Shown piece by piece: positions 44,330 through 57,100 of a stretch of 64,000 nt of DNA. The notes under the pieces are model-generated. The model made no database searches. It had not been told where the DNA came from and worked only from the letters and a program-made list of their open reading frames with translations. The DNA is from Nematostella vectensis (Eukaryota; Cnidaria; Anthozoa; Actiniaria; Edwardsiidae), in the NCBI RefSeq assembly GCF_932526225.1, contig NC_064043.1:9715821-9779820 (forward strand), given 5' to 3'. Position numbers and translations under genes: made by a program. Positions within the stretch are counted from its first letter, which is position 1. Each line of letters begins with the position of its first letter.

Positions 44330-47300
44330 ATGGAAGATATTCAATCCTGCGACAAGGCATCTGTCAATTCAAATGTTGGATCAGAGAAATCAGAGCTTCT
44401 CAAAAGCGCTGACAATAAAATGTACCAAACGACCTCGTTCCCGGAAACGGAAAGCGAAAATCGATATCCAAATACAGTGGAACTTGATAGAAGCCTCTAC
44501 ATGGATAATACAACCTCGTGAGTAATGAATTAAAGTAACATAAGAATCATTCATTATTTATTAATCGGCTATGGCTTTTATATTGCAAACTGGTAGATAA
44601 ACCGTTTAATTATTTATCGTAATTTTTTGCTTTTGTACACGTGTAAATTCGATTTCAAGGCTTGTAGAGTATGGTTAAATACAGCTGCAACGTATATGTT
44701 GAGCAGCTTTGGGCAGACAACACGACACAAAGACATTAAAAAAAAAAAAGACGAAGAATGACTGACAAGTTCCCCAGCACAAGCTCGCTGGCTCACTGTA
44801 CCGTAACTTTCCCATATCCATGAGACGACAGCTGGGGAGGGGTGGGAAAAAACTCACAACTTTATAACATTTAGATATTATATTTTTGTTTTAAACACCC
44901 TAACAGAAATAATGCCTAGCTTCACCCAAACTCTCACCCTGGCCCTATTCCCCACGATGACCCCCAAAAAAAGGACAAATTTTAGTTTGCCATATATCAT
45001 AAGCTTGCTGTGCAGACTGACTGGACTTGAAAGGACAAGAGTTTTTACATATCTGCACCACCTTGCATTGCCATGGGAAGAAGGCTTTTTGCAGTCTTAA
45101 ACCCTGTCAACTGTGATAAATGTCATACTCATGTCCGATATCCTTCCTTTTTTTGCTGATAGGAGTTCTGCCAGTCTTATGCATGTCATAAAAGGCAACC
45201 TTGGCATTGGTATATTCAGCCTTCCCCTTGCCATGATGAATGCTGGTACTGTGGTATGTAACATTTACGGCATAACGATCTGCATAAAAGGGGGGGGGGG
45301 GGTAAACTTGTATGTCAATATACAGTGACATAGTGATAGAAAGGCTTCATTTCCAGATAGTTAGATTTCATAGTTATATTGCATTAGATTAATTATTTCA
45401 AGAGGAAATATTTTAATAACATATAGTTAAAACAGCAAAGGTAAATGACAGAAGCCCCCCCCCCCCCCTTTCTGGTCCAATAATGTCTTAGTTGTTACGT
45501 CTTGAAAAATCACTTTGGACCCTCTCACAGGAAAAATCCTGGCTATGCCCCTGAAACATCTGATATCTACTTTAATTACAAAACTAATATGTGGGTTCTT
45601 TTCTTAGGCAGGTCCACTGTTGATGGTTGCTGTGTCTGTTGTAGCAGTTCACTGTATGCAGATGTTGGTACAATGCAGTCATGCATATTGTGACAGGTGA
45701 TGTTACTATGGGAACAAATAATGTCATCCAGCAGGACTGCCATCCCTGGAGTTTTTAGTGTGAAACACATCAGAAAGCCCCAGGGATCAATAGATAAATG
45801 ATTGATAAATCTGATCAAATGTGATATTTTTTTTAAATTTTCCATTTAATTTAAAAATGTGTATATTTTCATATTTTTGGCTTAATGAATCTCACACCCC
45901 GACATGGTCAGATTGAGTGTAGTTACTTTATTTTTCATTTATTTTTCAGGGGGGGTATGCTGCACCTTGGTTATGCAGGGGTAGCTGAAAAGTGCATAGG
46001 GCAGTACTACCCACACAAAGCGCACATAGGAAGGTAATTAGCCCACTTTTATTGGGCAGTACTATCCACACAAAGCACACATAGGAAGGTAATTAGCTCA
46101 CTTTTGTTGGGCAGTACTACCCATACAAAGCACACATAGGAAGGTAATTAGCCCACTTTTATTGGGCAGTACTACCCATACAAAGCACACATAGGAAGGT
46201 AATTAGCTCACTTTTGTTGGGCAGTACTACCCACACAAAGCACACATAGGAAGGTAATGAGCTCAGTTTTATTGGGCAGTACTACCCATACAAAGCACAC
46301 ATAGGAAGGTAATTAGCCCACTTTTATTGGGCAGTACTACCCACACAAAGCACACATAGGAAGGTAATGAGCTCAGTTTTATTGGGCAGTACTACCCACA
46401 CAAAGCACACATAGGAAGGTAATGAGCTCAGTTTTATTGGGCAGTACTACTTACACAAAGCACACATAGCAAGGTAATGAGCTCACTTTTATTGGGAAGT
46501 ACATAGGAAGGTAATGAGCTCACATTTATTGGGCAGTATTACCCAACACAACTCACACATAGGAAGGTAATGAGCTCACTTTTATTGCATTTGTGTGTGC
46601 TTGCAAGAAAAAGAATTGATGTTGTAGTATGACTTACAAGCTTCAAATATCAAGTTATTATGTTGGGGAGAGGAAGGATCAGCAGCAGGGGTTTAACCTG
46701 GGAGAATGAGAGGGGATGGGGGTGGGGTGGGAAGGGTTGTGGCTTATTTACATTAACCTGCCTGCCTTAATCCAATACTGTTTCATTTCCTTCCAATAAT
46801 AATAAGAGATTATAGATGAAATTATATATATACTTATATAAAATTAAGTTATTTTTTTAGTTATATAATGATAGATAGATATCTACTTTTTTTCTCTTCA
46901 GGATTTTAATCAACATATTTCTTCTGATCACAATGTTTGGTTTCTGTGCTATCTACTTTCTGTTTGTTGCTGAAAGCCTACAACAGGTAACAATATAATG
47001 TGATAGCCAGCATGTATACACATACCCATCCATTAGGGTCCTCTCATAGCCAGCATTTGGTGAAGAGGGTTTTCCCCATACATGTCTTCTAAATTTTTAG
47101 TGCATAGTGGTGGGTTGAGGGGGAAAGATATTTGTGGGCGCGGGGCTCAGCCTCCTAGAGTCACAGCCTGTATTTATTAGTTATATGGTTATAAACTGAC
47201 CACTTTTACAGTTCTTATTGCATATGTTTACCCTAAAAGAAGGCCATATGCACCATTTAGACTCCTTCCTCTAACCTGAACTTTTATACTCACCTAGTTT

Positions 47301-50300
47301 CTATTTCTTCCAGGCATTTGATGCGTATACCTCATTTAAGTTAGATGTCAAGCTTTGGGTCCTAATAATATTAGTCCCAGTGATTCTGTTATCCTTCATC
47401 CGGACACTCAAGATCCTAGCGGTCCTATCATCTGTGTCTAATGTGTTAGCTTTGTTTGGGACAGTCTGTGTGTTGAGCTATGCCGGTAGCACTGTTCATG
47501 ACCCCAGTACACTCCCCTTGACCCAGTGGAAGACATTACCTCTGGCATTTGGTGCTGTGGTGTTCACATATGAAGGCATTGGCGTGGTAAGAAAATCACT
47601 AATAAATCTTCTTTTATGGATACTTGGTTGTGAAACTCCCTCAGGTTGTGAAACTCTCCAGGCTCACAGCAAGAATTTTGATTTGGGGGGTTTGTTTAAC
47701 TATTTAGTGGACCATTAGTAACTCGTCACAGCTCACATTGATACTTTCCTTCATTAGAGTGGACCTTCAAGCAGCTGGGGGTTTTCTCGAAGCCCCAAAT
47801 CCCCCTGGCTACAGGCCTGCTCCCTATATCGCCAAATTGGGCTTCATTTGTCATTTAATCTGTCTGTTACCTTTTGTTATTTTAATCTCCACTGTTTTCA
47901 TCCCCTCCACCTCCCCTCTTCTTCTTCCCTTTCCCAAAATCTTTATTTATACAATTCTTTACTCCTCTACTTGTAAATTATCATACCTCTCAAGCAACTC
48001 AGGGACAGTGGAAAGGAAGGGGTTAAGAGGCTCCCCCCCCCCTTTTTATTGTTAAGTTTATTACCAAGGGGACTTTTCACTCTTTTCATGAGTTTGAGAC
48101 AGTTCAGCCGTTAAATTTTCTTAGGTGCCTCAGGCACGTAAAACTTTTATTTTTGTCCCTCCCATTCTTTACTAGAGCTGTGGTGCGCCATGTAATGGGG
48201 GCAAAACATTAAGAAAATATTGGTGCAGAGCCACGCCCCTTATGGTAATTTATTATAATTTTTGAAAATGTTGGGGGGGCACGCCTCCAGTGCCCCAACC
48301 CCTGCTACGGCCCTGTTCCCCTTATCTCCTTTTTTTCTTCCCCCTCATCTTTCTATTTCTTGTCTCCTCCCCTTCTGTATAGTGTTTCGTATTCCATGGG
48401 CAGTGAAGAAGTGCCTGAAAGTCTCTTTTTCTGTCGCTCTAGATACTTCCGGTTGAGAACATGATGGCGATCCCTCGTCGCTTCCGGTGGGTCCTGTACG
48501 CTGGCATGAGTCTCGTCACGCTGTTATATCTACTTATGGGTGTGTTGGGATACCTGTCTTGTGGAACCAGTTGTCAGGGCAGCATTACTCTAAACCTCCC
48601 CAACACACCGTAAGTTTACACTCTTTTGTCATAAGAACCTTTTTTATAAGAACGTCCAGCCTGAGATTTCACCAGTTTTTAAGAACATGCTAAAAACGTG
48701 CCGATGCTCAGATAGCAGAAATAAAAATTTTCTTTTTTAGTCCTGGTGCGTTCTAAAATGCAAAATCAAATTGTGTTTATAGCAACAACCTTATTGTTGC
48801 TATACATAATTAGTGTAATTCTCTTCCTAATAATTCATTGGGTATTATATTCTTATATACACTTAAAATTTAAGAACATCGTTAAAATGTCCCAAAAATA
48901 AGAACGGCCCAGCCTCAACTTAAAATTATACGTTCTTATAAAAAAAAAAAGTGTACCCGCCTATCGGACAATGGTAGAGAACGTCTCTGACTGTGTTATT
49001 TTCTCAAAACGTGCAAATAGTGCGCTTTTTACGCGACTTAATTGGACAAAATGATTCCAATACATATTTATTGTACTGTTATACACGCGTTATTAATTAA
49101 CTAATTAAATTAAATAGATTTTGAAATCGTTCAGTGACATGCACAGAATATATCGAACCTATGCGATTATAGCGCGTGACTTGGCTTTTGGAACTAACTT
49201 TTTCTTTGAGTTTTCCGTTCTAATGGATCTGTTTATGGCAGGTTTTACATGTCGGTGAAGCTGATCATTGCGGCCTCCATCTTCTTGACGTATTTCATCC
49301 AGTTTTACGTCATCATAAGTATACTGTCCCCGTTTGTCAAGAACCGAGTAAAGCAAACGATAGCCCCCCTCGTCGAGATCGCGTTCAGAATGCTGCTGGT
49401 CTGTTTCACAGGTGAGAACGCGCTGAACGTGCGGCTATCCTGTGTTTGTTGGTTTTCACATTTTTAATAAGTAGAGAACTATTCCTTGCAAATGTTTTGA
49501 TGATAGCAACTTCAAGCCCTCTTATTTTACTTTATTTTGTTGTCCCTAAATCGATAAAATGAACTAACATACAGTGTCGCGAAATATAACGGGATTTTAT
49601 CATCTCTTTGTACGTCAATTTGAGGTGGGGAGCCATAGTGTAATAAGGTTCATAGAGGGTACTGTGCGCACTCTCATTGGCTGATTAGTGACCTCAGAAA
49701 CAATGCAACACTTTGCGATGAAAATCTCTGACAAACGCTATTATAATTATCCTATTATCGCCGTTTGCTTGGACCATACAAAATAAATGGAGCCTCAAAT
49801 TCTTTTAAGCGTACACGCAGTTTTCCCGTTTACACCATTGTGTATTTGCGTACAGGTAGCCACATCCTTTTAGAAGTATCCCTTCTATGTTTGTCCCGTT
49901 TAGGCGAGGTCGTATGTGTGCGCGATGGTATATGCATTTGCGTACAGGTAGCCTCATCCCTCCAATGCGTGTCCCGTTTAGCGAGGTCTATGTGTACGCC
50001 AACGAGGGAAACGCACTCGGTCAATAAGAGCTATCTACTAAGCCTAGTCCCAGGCGTTCTTATCGGGTTTCCTGTGGTTGGGTTTCCTGTTGATGGTAAG
50101 AGTTGTGACGTCACAGGAAACCATTTCCCCGAGCTCGTCCCAGCCCCCAAGCTACCTCAGGTTTATCTCTGAGCATAGGAAACCCGGTTAGAACGCCTGG
50201 GACTAGGCTGCTATCTACTAACTCCTGTATTTATCTCCGTAGCATGTCTCGCAATTGGGATCCCGCAGCTAGGTAACATGATCTCGCTGGTGGGTTCCCT

Positions 50301-50541
50301 GGGTAGCACCTCCCTGGCTTTCACTTTCCCTGCCGCTCTGCATATAGCTACGTTCTGCTACGACAAGTCCCTCAGCACTCTCTCCTTAATCAAGGACATC
50401 GGCATCATCGTCATAGGCGTGTTTGGCTCCGTTATTGGCTTTTATTTCACTTTGAAGTCTGTCGTGGAGAATTTTGAACACGATTCGGCCGCGCACGGTA
50501 ACAGAACTTTAATGTCTACAAACTTTGGGACCCCATTTTAA
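44330..50541 (+). CDS. SLC36-type (proton-coupled) amino-acid transporter, copy B, 9 exons, 481 aa
   Basis: Exons 44330-44517, 45163-45253, 45608-45696, 45950-46033, 46902-46986, 47314-47586, 48443-48609, 49242-49411, 50243-50541. All joins keep frame (1446 nt). Six exon lengths (91, 89, 84, 85, 167, 170) and all intron phases equal those of copy A, so the pair arose by tandem duplication with introns in place. Landmarks: MHVIKGNLGIGIFSLPLAMM, SFIRTLK, TYEGIGV then PVENMM. The N-terminal tail keeps a (V/M)(E/D)LDRS(L/M)(Y/F)M(D/S)NTT block shared with copy A just before the first helix, perhaps a conserved cytosolic signal. The C-terminal tail is about 13 residues longer than in copy A. Substrate and membrane are unknown. 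Intron 4 starts with a donor-containing minisatellite, and intron 8 contains a Mutator-like foldback element. Confidence 0.93.
45990..46600 (+). repeat. 55-bp minisatellite whose unit contains the exon-4 end and splice donor
   Basis: Starting in SLC36-B exon 4, the stretch GGGCAGTACTACCCACACAA, AGCGCACATAGGAAG|GTAAT is repeated about eleven times. Donors follow AAG at 46031, then every 55 bp (46086, 46141, 46196, 46251, 46306, 46361, 46416, 46471), with shortened units near 46508 and 46564. Each unit is about 35 bp of exon-derived sequence and 20 bp of intron-derived sequence. Confidence 0.93.
48178..48318. mobile_element. GCCGTAGCAGG element, copy 3 (reverse orientation)
   Basis: Ends CCCCTGCTACGGCCCTG, the reverse of copies 1 and 2. 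Internally, the reverse complement of 48196-48226 reads GCACCAATATTTTCTTAATG followed by TTTTGCCCCC, almost the unit of the 36-bp minisatellite at 37215-38345. It lies in SLC36-B intron 6. Confidence 0.65.
50041..50209. mobile_element. 169-bp Mutator-like foldback MITE with 11-bp target duplication
   Basis: Inverted ends AGCCTAGTCCCAGGCGTTCT and its complement at 50190-50209 are flanked by perfect direct repeats GCTATCTACTA (50030-50040 and 50210-50220). The target duplication size fits Mutator-type transposition. It sits 22 bp upstream of SLC36-B exon 9, within the likely branch-point region of intron 8. Confidence 0.92.
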
Positions 50542-51196
50542 CGAAATCAAGGGACCAGTACCAGAATATGTCTTGTGCTTTAATCACTAGAAAATCTAGG
50601 ACCCCTTTATAACGAAATCGAAGGATCAGAACGTTTCTTATAATTGGGTATCTTTTATAGCATGGTAGTTAATTAAACTCTTCGTTATCCCGGCAGTCCT
50701 CGCGAGACGAGGTTTTCCTGCCTTAAGCAGGCAAAGAGTTAGACTATAAAAAGTAGGCGGCCGCGTGTCGCTGAGCCTGTCTGGGATGGGCAAATCATGT
50801 ATAAAATAAATGTCTTAGTAAGTATAATGGAAGGCTCTTGGACTGTAAGGTTGTATGAAATTGAAAAAATAGTACTACAAGCTAGGATCACAAGTGCCTT
50901 GTGAGCTAAATAAAACCCTGACAACGGATGTGTCGATTTCCCAGGGTATAATGATAACGCGAATAGTACTACAAGCTAGGATCACAAGTGCCTTGTGAGC
51001 TAAATAAAACCCTGACAACGGATGTGTCGATTTCCCAGGGTATAATGATAACGCGTCGTTTTAATAAAATATTTGTTTAATCTGATATTTTCTTTTGATT
51101 TGTTGATTGCTTTTTCTCGATTGTTGATTTCAAATGACGAATTCTAAGAAATCTTGTGTTTATTACAGTAATCGGAACCTCGACTGTGTAAAAATT
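50542..51196. other. Convergent intergenic region with a 94-bp tandem duplication
   Basis: Separates the SLC36-B stop from the CCDC22 stop on the opposite strand. AATAAA at about 50805 could be the SLC36-B polyadenylation signal. A 94-bp unit (from AATAGTACTACAAGCTAGGA) occurs twice, at 50868-50961 and 50962-51055, practically identical, each carrying another AATAAA. Confidence 0.7.
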
Positions 51197-54100
51197 CTAA
51201 CTAGATTTCAATGCTTTGATTTTCTTGGTAAGCGTGGCGTTCTCTTCTTTCATCTGCTTGTGATCCGCAGTGATGCGTTCCAGATTATTCGCAGTGTTCT
51301 TTTGAGACTCCGTATCAATCTGAGAAAAAAAAAACAGTTGTAGTGACATCATTACAGTGGTACCTCTATGATGGTGATGAGTGTTCGAAAACTACTTTAT
51401 AGTGACAAGCAAATGGGACAGTGGCCGCTGAATAAGGATGGCCTCAATGGGCATTCGCTGGAATGGAGGTACCGATGTATGTCTTTTAGTGATCCATACA
51501 AAGGTCTAATGGCCGTTCTTCAATCACCTCCCCGCTTTCTCTATTTACCCCTTCACTTCCCCTACTCCACCCTCTACAGTTTGAAATGAGTCAACATCAA
51601 TATACTTGATTACATCAGTTTTTCTGATCCTATGGCGATTTCCTCTTTCTTCCCCCATTAGCCCCCCCCCCCCCAACCATTTGACTTCCCGCGTTGCCTT
51701 AAACAAGGACCCGCACTATAAAAGGGCCTGGTCCAGGTCCACGAAAGGCTCAGTTGTCCGTGCGGAGCACCGGAGTTCAGTCAAGCGTGTCTTGTTTGCC
51801 CACGAATAGCGAAACCCAAATTCAACTTTTGAAGCGCTTTTCTCGTTTGCTCGGTTTATTTTCTCTTGGCTACTTACAATGACTAACCCACCAAAAGAGC
51901 AGGAATATACAGTAAAAATTAGTTCAGTTTATTAATTATAACACAACTAAAAAGTATCACTACCGACGCAATGCTACGGCGTGTTGTCATCTTGAATTAT
52001 GAATTTAATTCAGCCGAAAGAGGGCGGAGCTAAGCCCTTTTATAGTGTTAGTCCTTGTTTCATTCTCACCTGTTCCTCGAGATCTCGAATCTCGCGCATG
52101 ATAACACCAGTGTCTTCCACAGCTTGGATCAACTCTTTGCAGTTCTGTGCGTGTAAAAAAGTCATTATAGAACAAACAAAAATACAGGTCAAATAAGTGC
52201 GATGAGAGGCGGGAACCTCAAATGAAGACAGCCACGCTGATCTGGATTTGAACTCGTGAAACTGAGTTATCGTGCAACCCTCTATACTACATGTAATAAC
52301 CTTAACAACCTAGCAAGGTTTTTATAAGCTAAATAGGCCGGGTCAGGTACCTCGTGAAGGCTTGCAAGATATTTATACGCTTTACGACATGCCTCATCCT
52401 TCTTTGCGTCCTGAAATAAAAACGGTCAGACTAGAATACCTTATAAGTAATAGAAAGTCGTGCCAACTAGGGATCCTACAAGAAGCAAGACTTACTCTGA
52501 ATATAAGCTCGTCTGTGACAGTAAATGTCCGGTCCAGCTTTCCGGACAGTTGATTGATCTCTTTTTGGACACTCTTGGTGTCAACCAGAATCTGCAGTGC
52601 AAGCACTATGGTTAACACGTAGTACAAGCTACTAGAGCTTTTTCCAATTTTAAAGATGGTGGAGAAAGTCATGATGATGATGATGATGATAATGATGATA
52701 TTGGTGGTGATGACGCCAATGGTTTTGGTGCTGAAAATGTGATAATAATGATGAGGTTGTTGATGTTGATTATGATGACAACAGATGATAATGATGATAT
52801 GGTTTAGTGATAATAGTATATTAGCTTGCTAACTGGTTCCCATTTGAGGATATTTGCAGAAATGCTTTGTTTTCGAACACAGTGCTTTTCGTCCATTTGT
52901 GCGCCACATTACTCCCACTGTTTGAAAATAAATCATTCCATATACCCCAAATGAGTGCCGTCTAGCAGGCTAATAGTTCAGTTTATAGATGACGTCAGAC
53001 AAACCTTATTTATCTCCTCCTTTTGCTTCTTGATATTCCCAACAATCTCCAGAATTCGACGGGTGTACGCTGACCGATTTACATCACGACTCATTCGCTC
53101 ATATTCAGAAACCTGTGAAGAACAACGAAAACACACGTGGTAAGAATGATTCGCGAATGAACTACCCCTAAGATAAATTGGGATATAAATCGTTATGGTT
53201 TAATGACCCTTTAACAATAAAATTAATAATAGGTTTATTTTTCCTATGTAGATGGTAGTGTGTGACACTGTTGCATGATCTTACTAGTCGTTTGTGGTTA
53301 GGTGTAACACGAACTTACTAGCTGTTTGTAGAGGTCGTCTTTTCCTCGAGTCTCTTCAGCAACTTCCTTCATCTTCTCACGTAGCGACTTGATTTCTTCC
53401 AGCTTCTTTTGAGTCTCAGACTGAAATGATACAGTATTCATTATAACACGTTACAGTACAAAACATAAAACAAGTGGAATATGAAACAACACCAACGTTT
53501 AAAGGTCCTGGAAACCCCGTGGGTTGTTTTTGGGATATAATGGAAAATCTGGGGTAGAATGCGAATTGCATGTACAGGGTTTCCTCTGAAACGATTTAAG
53601 GAATGGGGTATGTGTCAGACAATCACCCTCTGAGTATTTTATATCGCACAGTAAGCAAAAAAAAAATTGTGGATAACTGGAAGTTTTTTTCTGTGCTAAA
53701 AGGCAACAGGAGCCAGGTACCAAAACCGCTTAGGAAAAGCATTGAAGATAAAAAAAATCTAAGAAGCATGCGTTGTTAACTGAAGCATAAAAGCACTATG
53801 ACAGTACTTCAAGCCCAATGCTTTTCATTTGAGAAAGATCACAGACTATGAGACTCACCACTTTCTTGGCATTGATTACTTTGAGCTCTCGATACTCATC
53901 TATCAGTGCAGTACGGTGTGTTTCCCATTGTTGAGCCAGGTTAACCAACCGCTGGGAGCTGCTGTCCACCACACCCTATAAACGAACATAAATACTTTCA
54001 CATATCAGTGTTTGGCTTTTGTTAGCAATCACCTCTTAATTAGAAATATAAACTGGTTGTAATTACAGCTTTTCTCTTATGAGAGCTGTTTTTTCTACAA

Positions 54101-57100
54101 CTGTCCACCTGGAAAGTATTACGACCAGAAATAAACAATCTAATCCAGTCAGCTGTAAACCACCTTAAAATTATGAAAGGGTGTGGCCCCTTTTACATGG
54201 TCCCGGTCGAATTTCCTACCGATAAAAAATTTGTACAATTACGCATTTGTTTTAGGCCAGCCCCGGCTGGACTAAGGAGACAGCTAGCAGTACGAGATGT
54301 GGTGTGATCAGTGTGACAAAGGTGTTCTATGTTAATGCTGTTTTCGGTACAAATGTTTGAGGCGAATCTTGTTAAGGGGCCTGAATCTTAATAAAGTTCT
54401 GATTAATACGAATCTGAGTCTTAAGGTTGGTCAAACACAAGCGCAAGCGTAAGAAAATCAAGCAGTTGCTTTCTCTTGTGCTTTCCCTTGCGCTTGCGTT
54501 CTAAAGAGAATCGGAAAATTACGTGTGTTGCGCTTGCGCTTACGTCCAAGTGAGAACCAACATTTAGTGACTAACTTATGAGACCTTTTTCATCTTTATT
54601 ACCTGAAGTTTTGCAATGTTGTTTTCTGCATCTGGTAAGAGATCCACAGTCCGCTTTTTCACTTTATAAGACTCTTCATGCTCAGAGTTTTGAACCTTGG
54701 TGGCTGTGACTTGTTCATTGGTCTATGGGAAGGAGAGAAGGAAATTAAGTCCTACATGACTAAGGGCAGGACAAGGATACATAAGGTCTAGGGCAAGAAG
54801 GGATAGAAAATCGATAATCAAACAATGGCTTCACTTACGAGAGTTTTTCCATACAGTTCAATCTCACCATTAAGAATCCCAATTGACAAAATACTGTACA
54901 TTCTGTCAATCAAAAGCCCTGAGTTGTAGATGGCTTCCAATGGCACTGTCTCCCAACAATGTGTTGACTAATCAGAGGGTACAAAAATGTGTTCTTTTAC
55001 AAATTCACAACTTGATTGAGGAGTAGCAGTGAGTGAGTCGCCGATTGTGGTGTTGGTATACAAGTACATCTTCAGAGGAGCAGTTTTCATGAATACATTA
55101 ATGCTTAGAGCCTTGAAAAATACTTTTTTGCACTGATTTCCATTACATACCTGTTGTAGGCCAGCATTTATGGTTTTGATCTCTGACTCTTTTTCATCAA
55201 CTGAAGATGCAAGGTCTTTCAGTTTATTTTGCAAAGCCTCTAATTCCTGCTCCCTTTTCTTCTGCAACTCCTGCAAAAAAACAAATATAGAAAGGGCTTT
55301 GAAATTTTACTAAGAAGGTTTATCTTCTGAAATGCTTCTTTTAATTACATACCACAGGAAACTGTTGGCTGATTTGAAAAAAAATGTAGAGATAATACTT
55401 TTTAGAGCTTCAAATAGGCCACCACACATGAAATCACATCACTTTTTTTGGTGGCAAACGTGTGTGCGCACTGACTTTTGTTGGCAAAGTAACGACGGGA
55501 AAAAACAACTCATTCACCTCTTAGGCATCAGCTGGAAAGTGTCTAGGTCAGAAAGGCCTTATTTTCATTGAAATACTTTATTTTTTCATATATCTGCAAT
55601 ATGACTGCAACAACTATTTGCTTAATTCATTCAGCATGAGTTTGTCACTAAAAAAGACATGATTTTTTGGTGTAAGCTGCCTTTTACAAACCTCTTCGGT
55701 ATCCATCTTAGGTGGCCCAGATTCACTCAGACCAGCCATAGCTGCTGCCTTCTGCTCATCCTGGGCGAACTGTAGCTTCTCAGTGCGAGTAAACCTTGAA
55801 CCTTGAGTCTGACTTTCGATTGTAGATACCCTATCTGTAACAAGTATTCAAAGTTAATTATAAAAATAGAGGTTTCAGTTAATAGGTGATGACTTGTACA
55901 GAAGAGTATTAACAGGTACACAGCAAAGAAAGGTAAGGAGAATCTAACTAGAAACCTCACAACAAACAACAAAAAGTGATGAAAATTATGTCTATCTGAC
56001 AACCTGAGAATGATGACACTATGTCGGACAAGTCAGAAGCAGCTCTGCCTCCAGCTTCCACTCGCTGCATCTCAGCTAAGACATGGTCCTTTATCTTTTT
56101 CTCAAGCCTCTGCCGTTTACGGGCAAGGTACTCCTACAAAAATGAGGGAAAAGTCAACCAGCTATTCCAGTATCAGCTGTTTTTTTGCAGCCATTCTTAG
56201 ACTGTTGCTACTATACCTTTAAAATGATACCATTGACATAATGAATTTATTGCCAATGTTTCCAAAAGTTTTCGCTCATCAAAGATGCTGCTAGTACTCT
56301 ATAGTCTAGTGCTATGTTTATTTGCATTTGGAACAGTAAATGAATAGAACGCTGTTTGTTTGGTGTCTAACTCGCCTCCTTTGTGAGCCTGGATGACAAG
56401 CCACTCTGGTTCCACTCCAACTCCCACTCAGCAACAGCGGTCACAGACAGGGAGTTACTCTCCAAGACGGAGGGCGCAACATCCCGGCGGCAGGGTGGTT
56501 GACTGGTGACGTAGGGAATGACACTGTAATATGCCTTTGTTTCTAAGAAACAGATTATGAAATGTAAGTTCCAGAATTCATTGTTGTTATGTGAAGGCTT
56601 TTTGGAATGACTACTAACTATATTTACTCGTGTACTTATAATACACACTGAGTCATGAGGTCATTTTCCACAAAGAAACATAGAAAAGTAACTTTATTTG
56701 ACAAAAGCCCTAGATGAAACCATATGTCGAAAAATTTTATTTAACAATAATGCTGGAGGCATAGCTTAACACGAAAACAGTACTTTTTATGTTCAAGATT
56801 ATATTTACATCCTTGTACGTTACACTTGATGGATGGTCTCACAATAATATTCTACAGGATGCCTTTCCATGTGGTTGATTTCTCTCTATAGATTTAATTG
56901 TTATGCAAATTTTTATCTCACAAACAAAAAGTTTTATGTATAATACGCACCCAGATTTTGGAGGTCATTTGGGCATAAAAAAGTGTGTATTATACATAAT
57001 TAAACATGGTAAGTATGAAAACAAGGGATGGATGGATATTATTAAACCATTAATTGGTCACAGAAAACAATAATCCAGGTCATTCTGAATTAACTAGAGA

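Noticed and set aside
35731..46600. Regular repeats with spacers resembling a CRISPR array
   Set aside because: Units are direct tandem repeats without unique spacers, in introns of animal genes; there are no cas genes.
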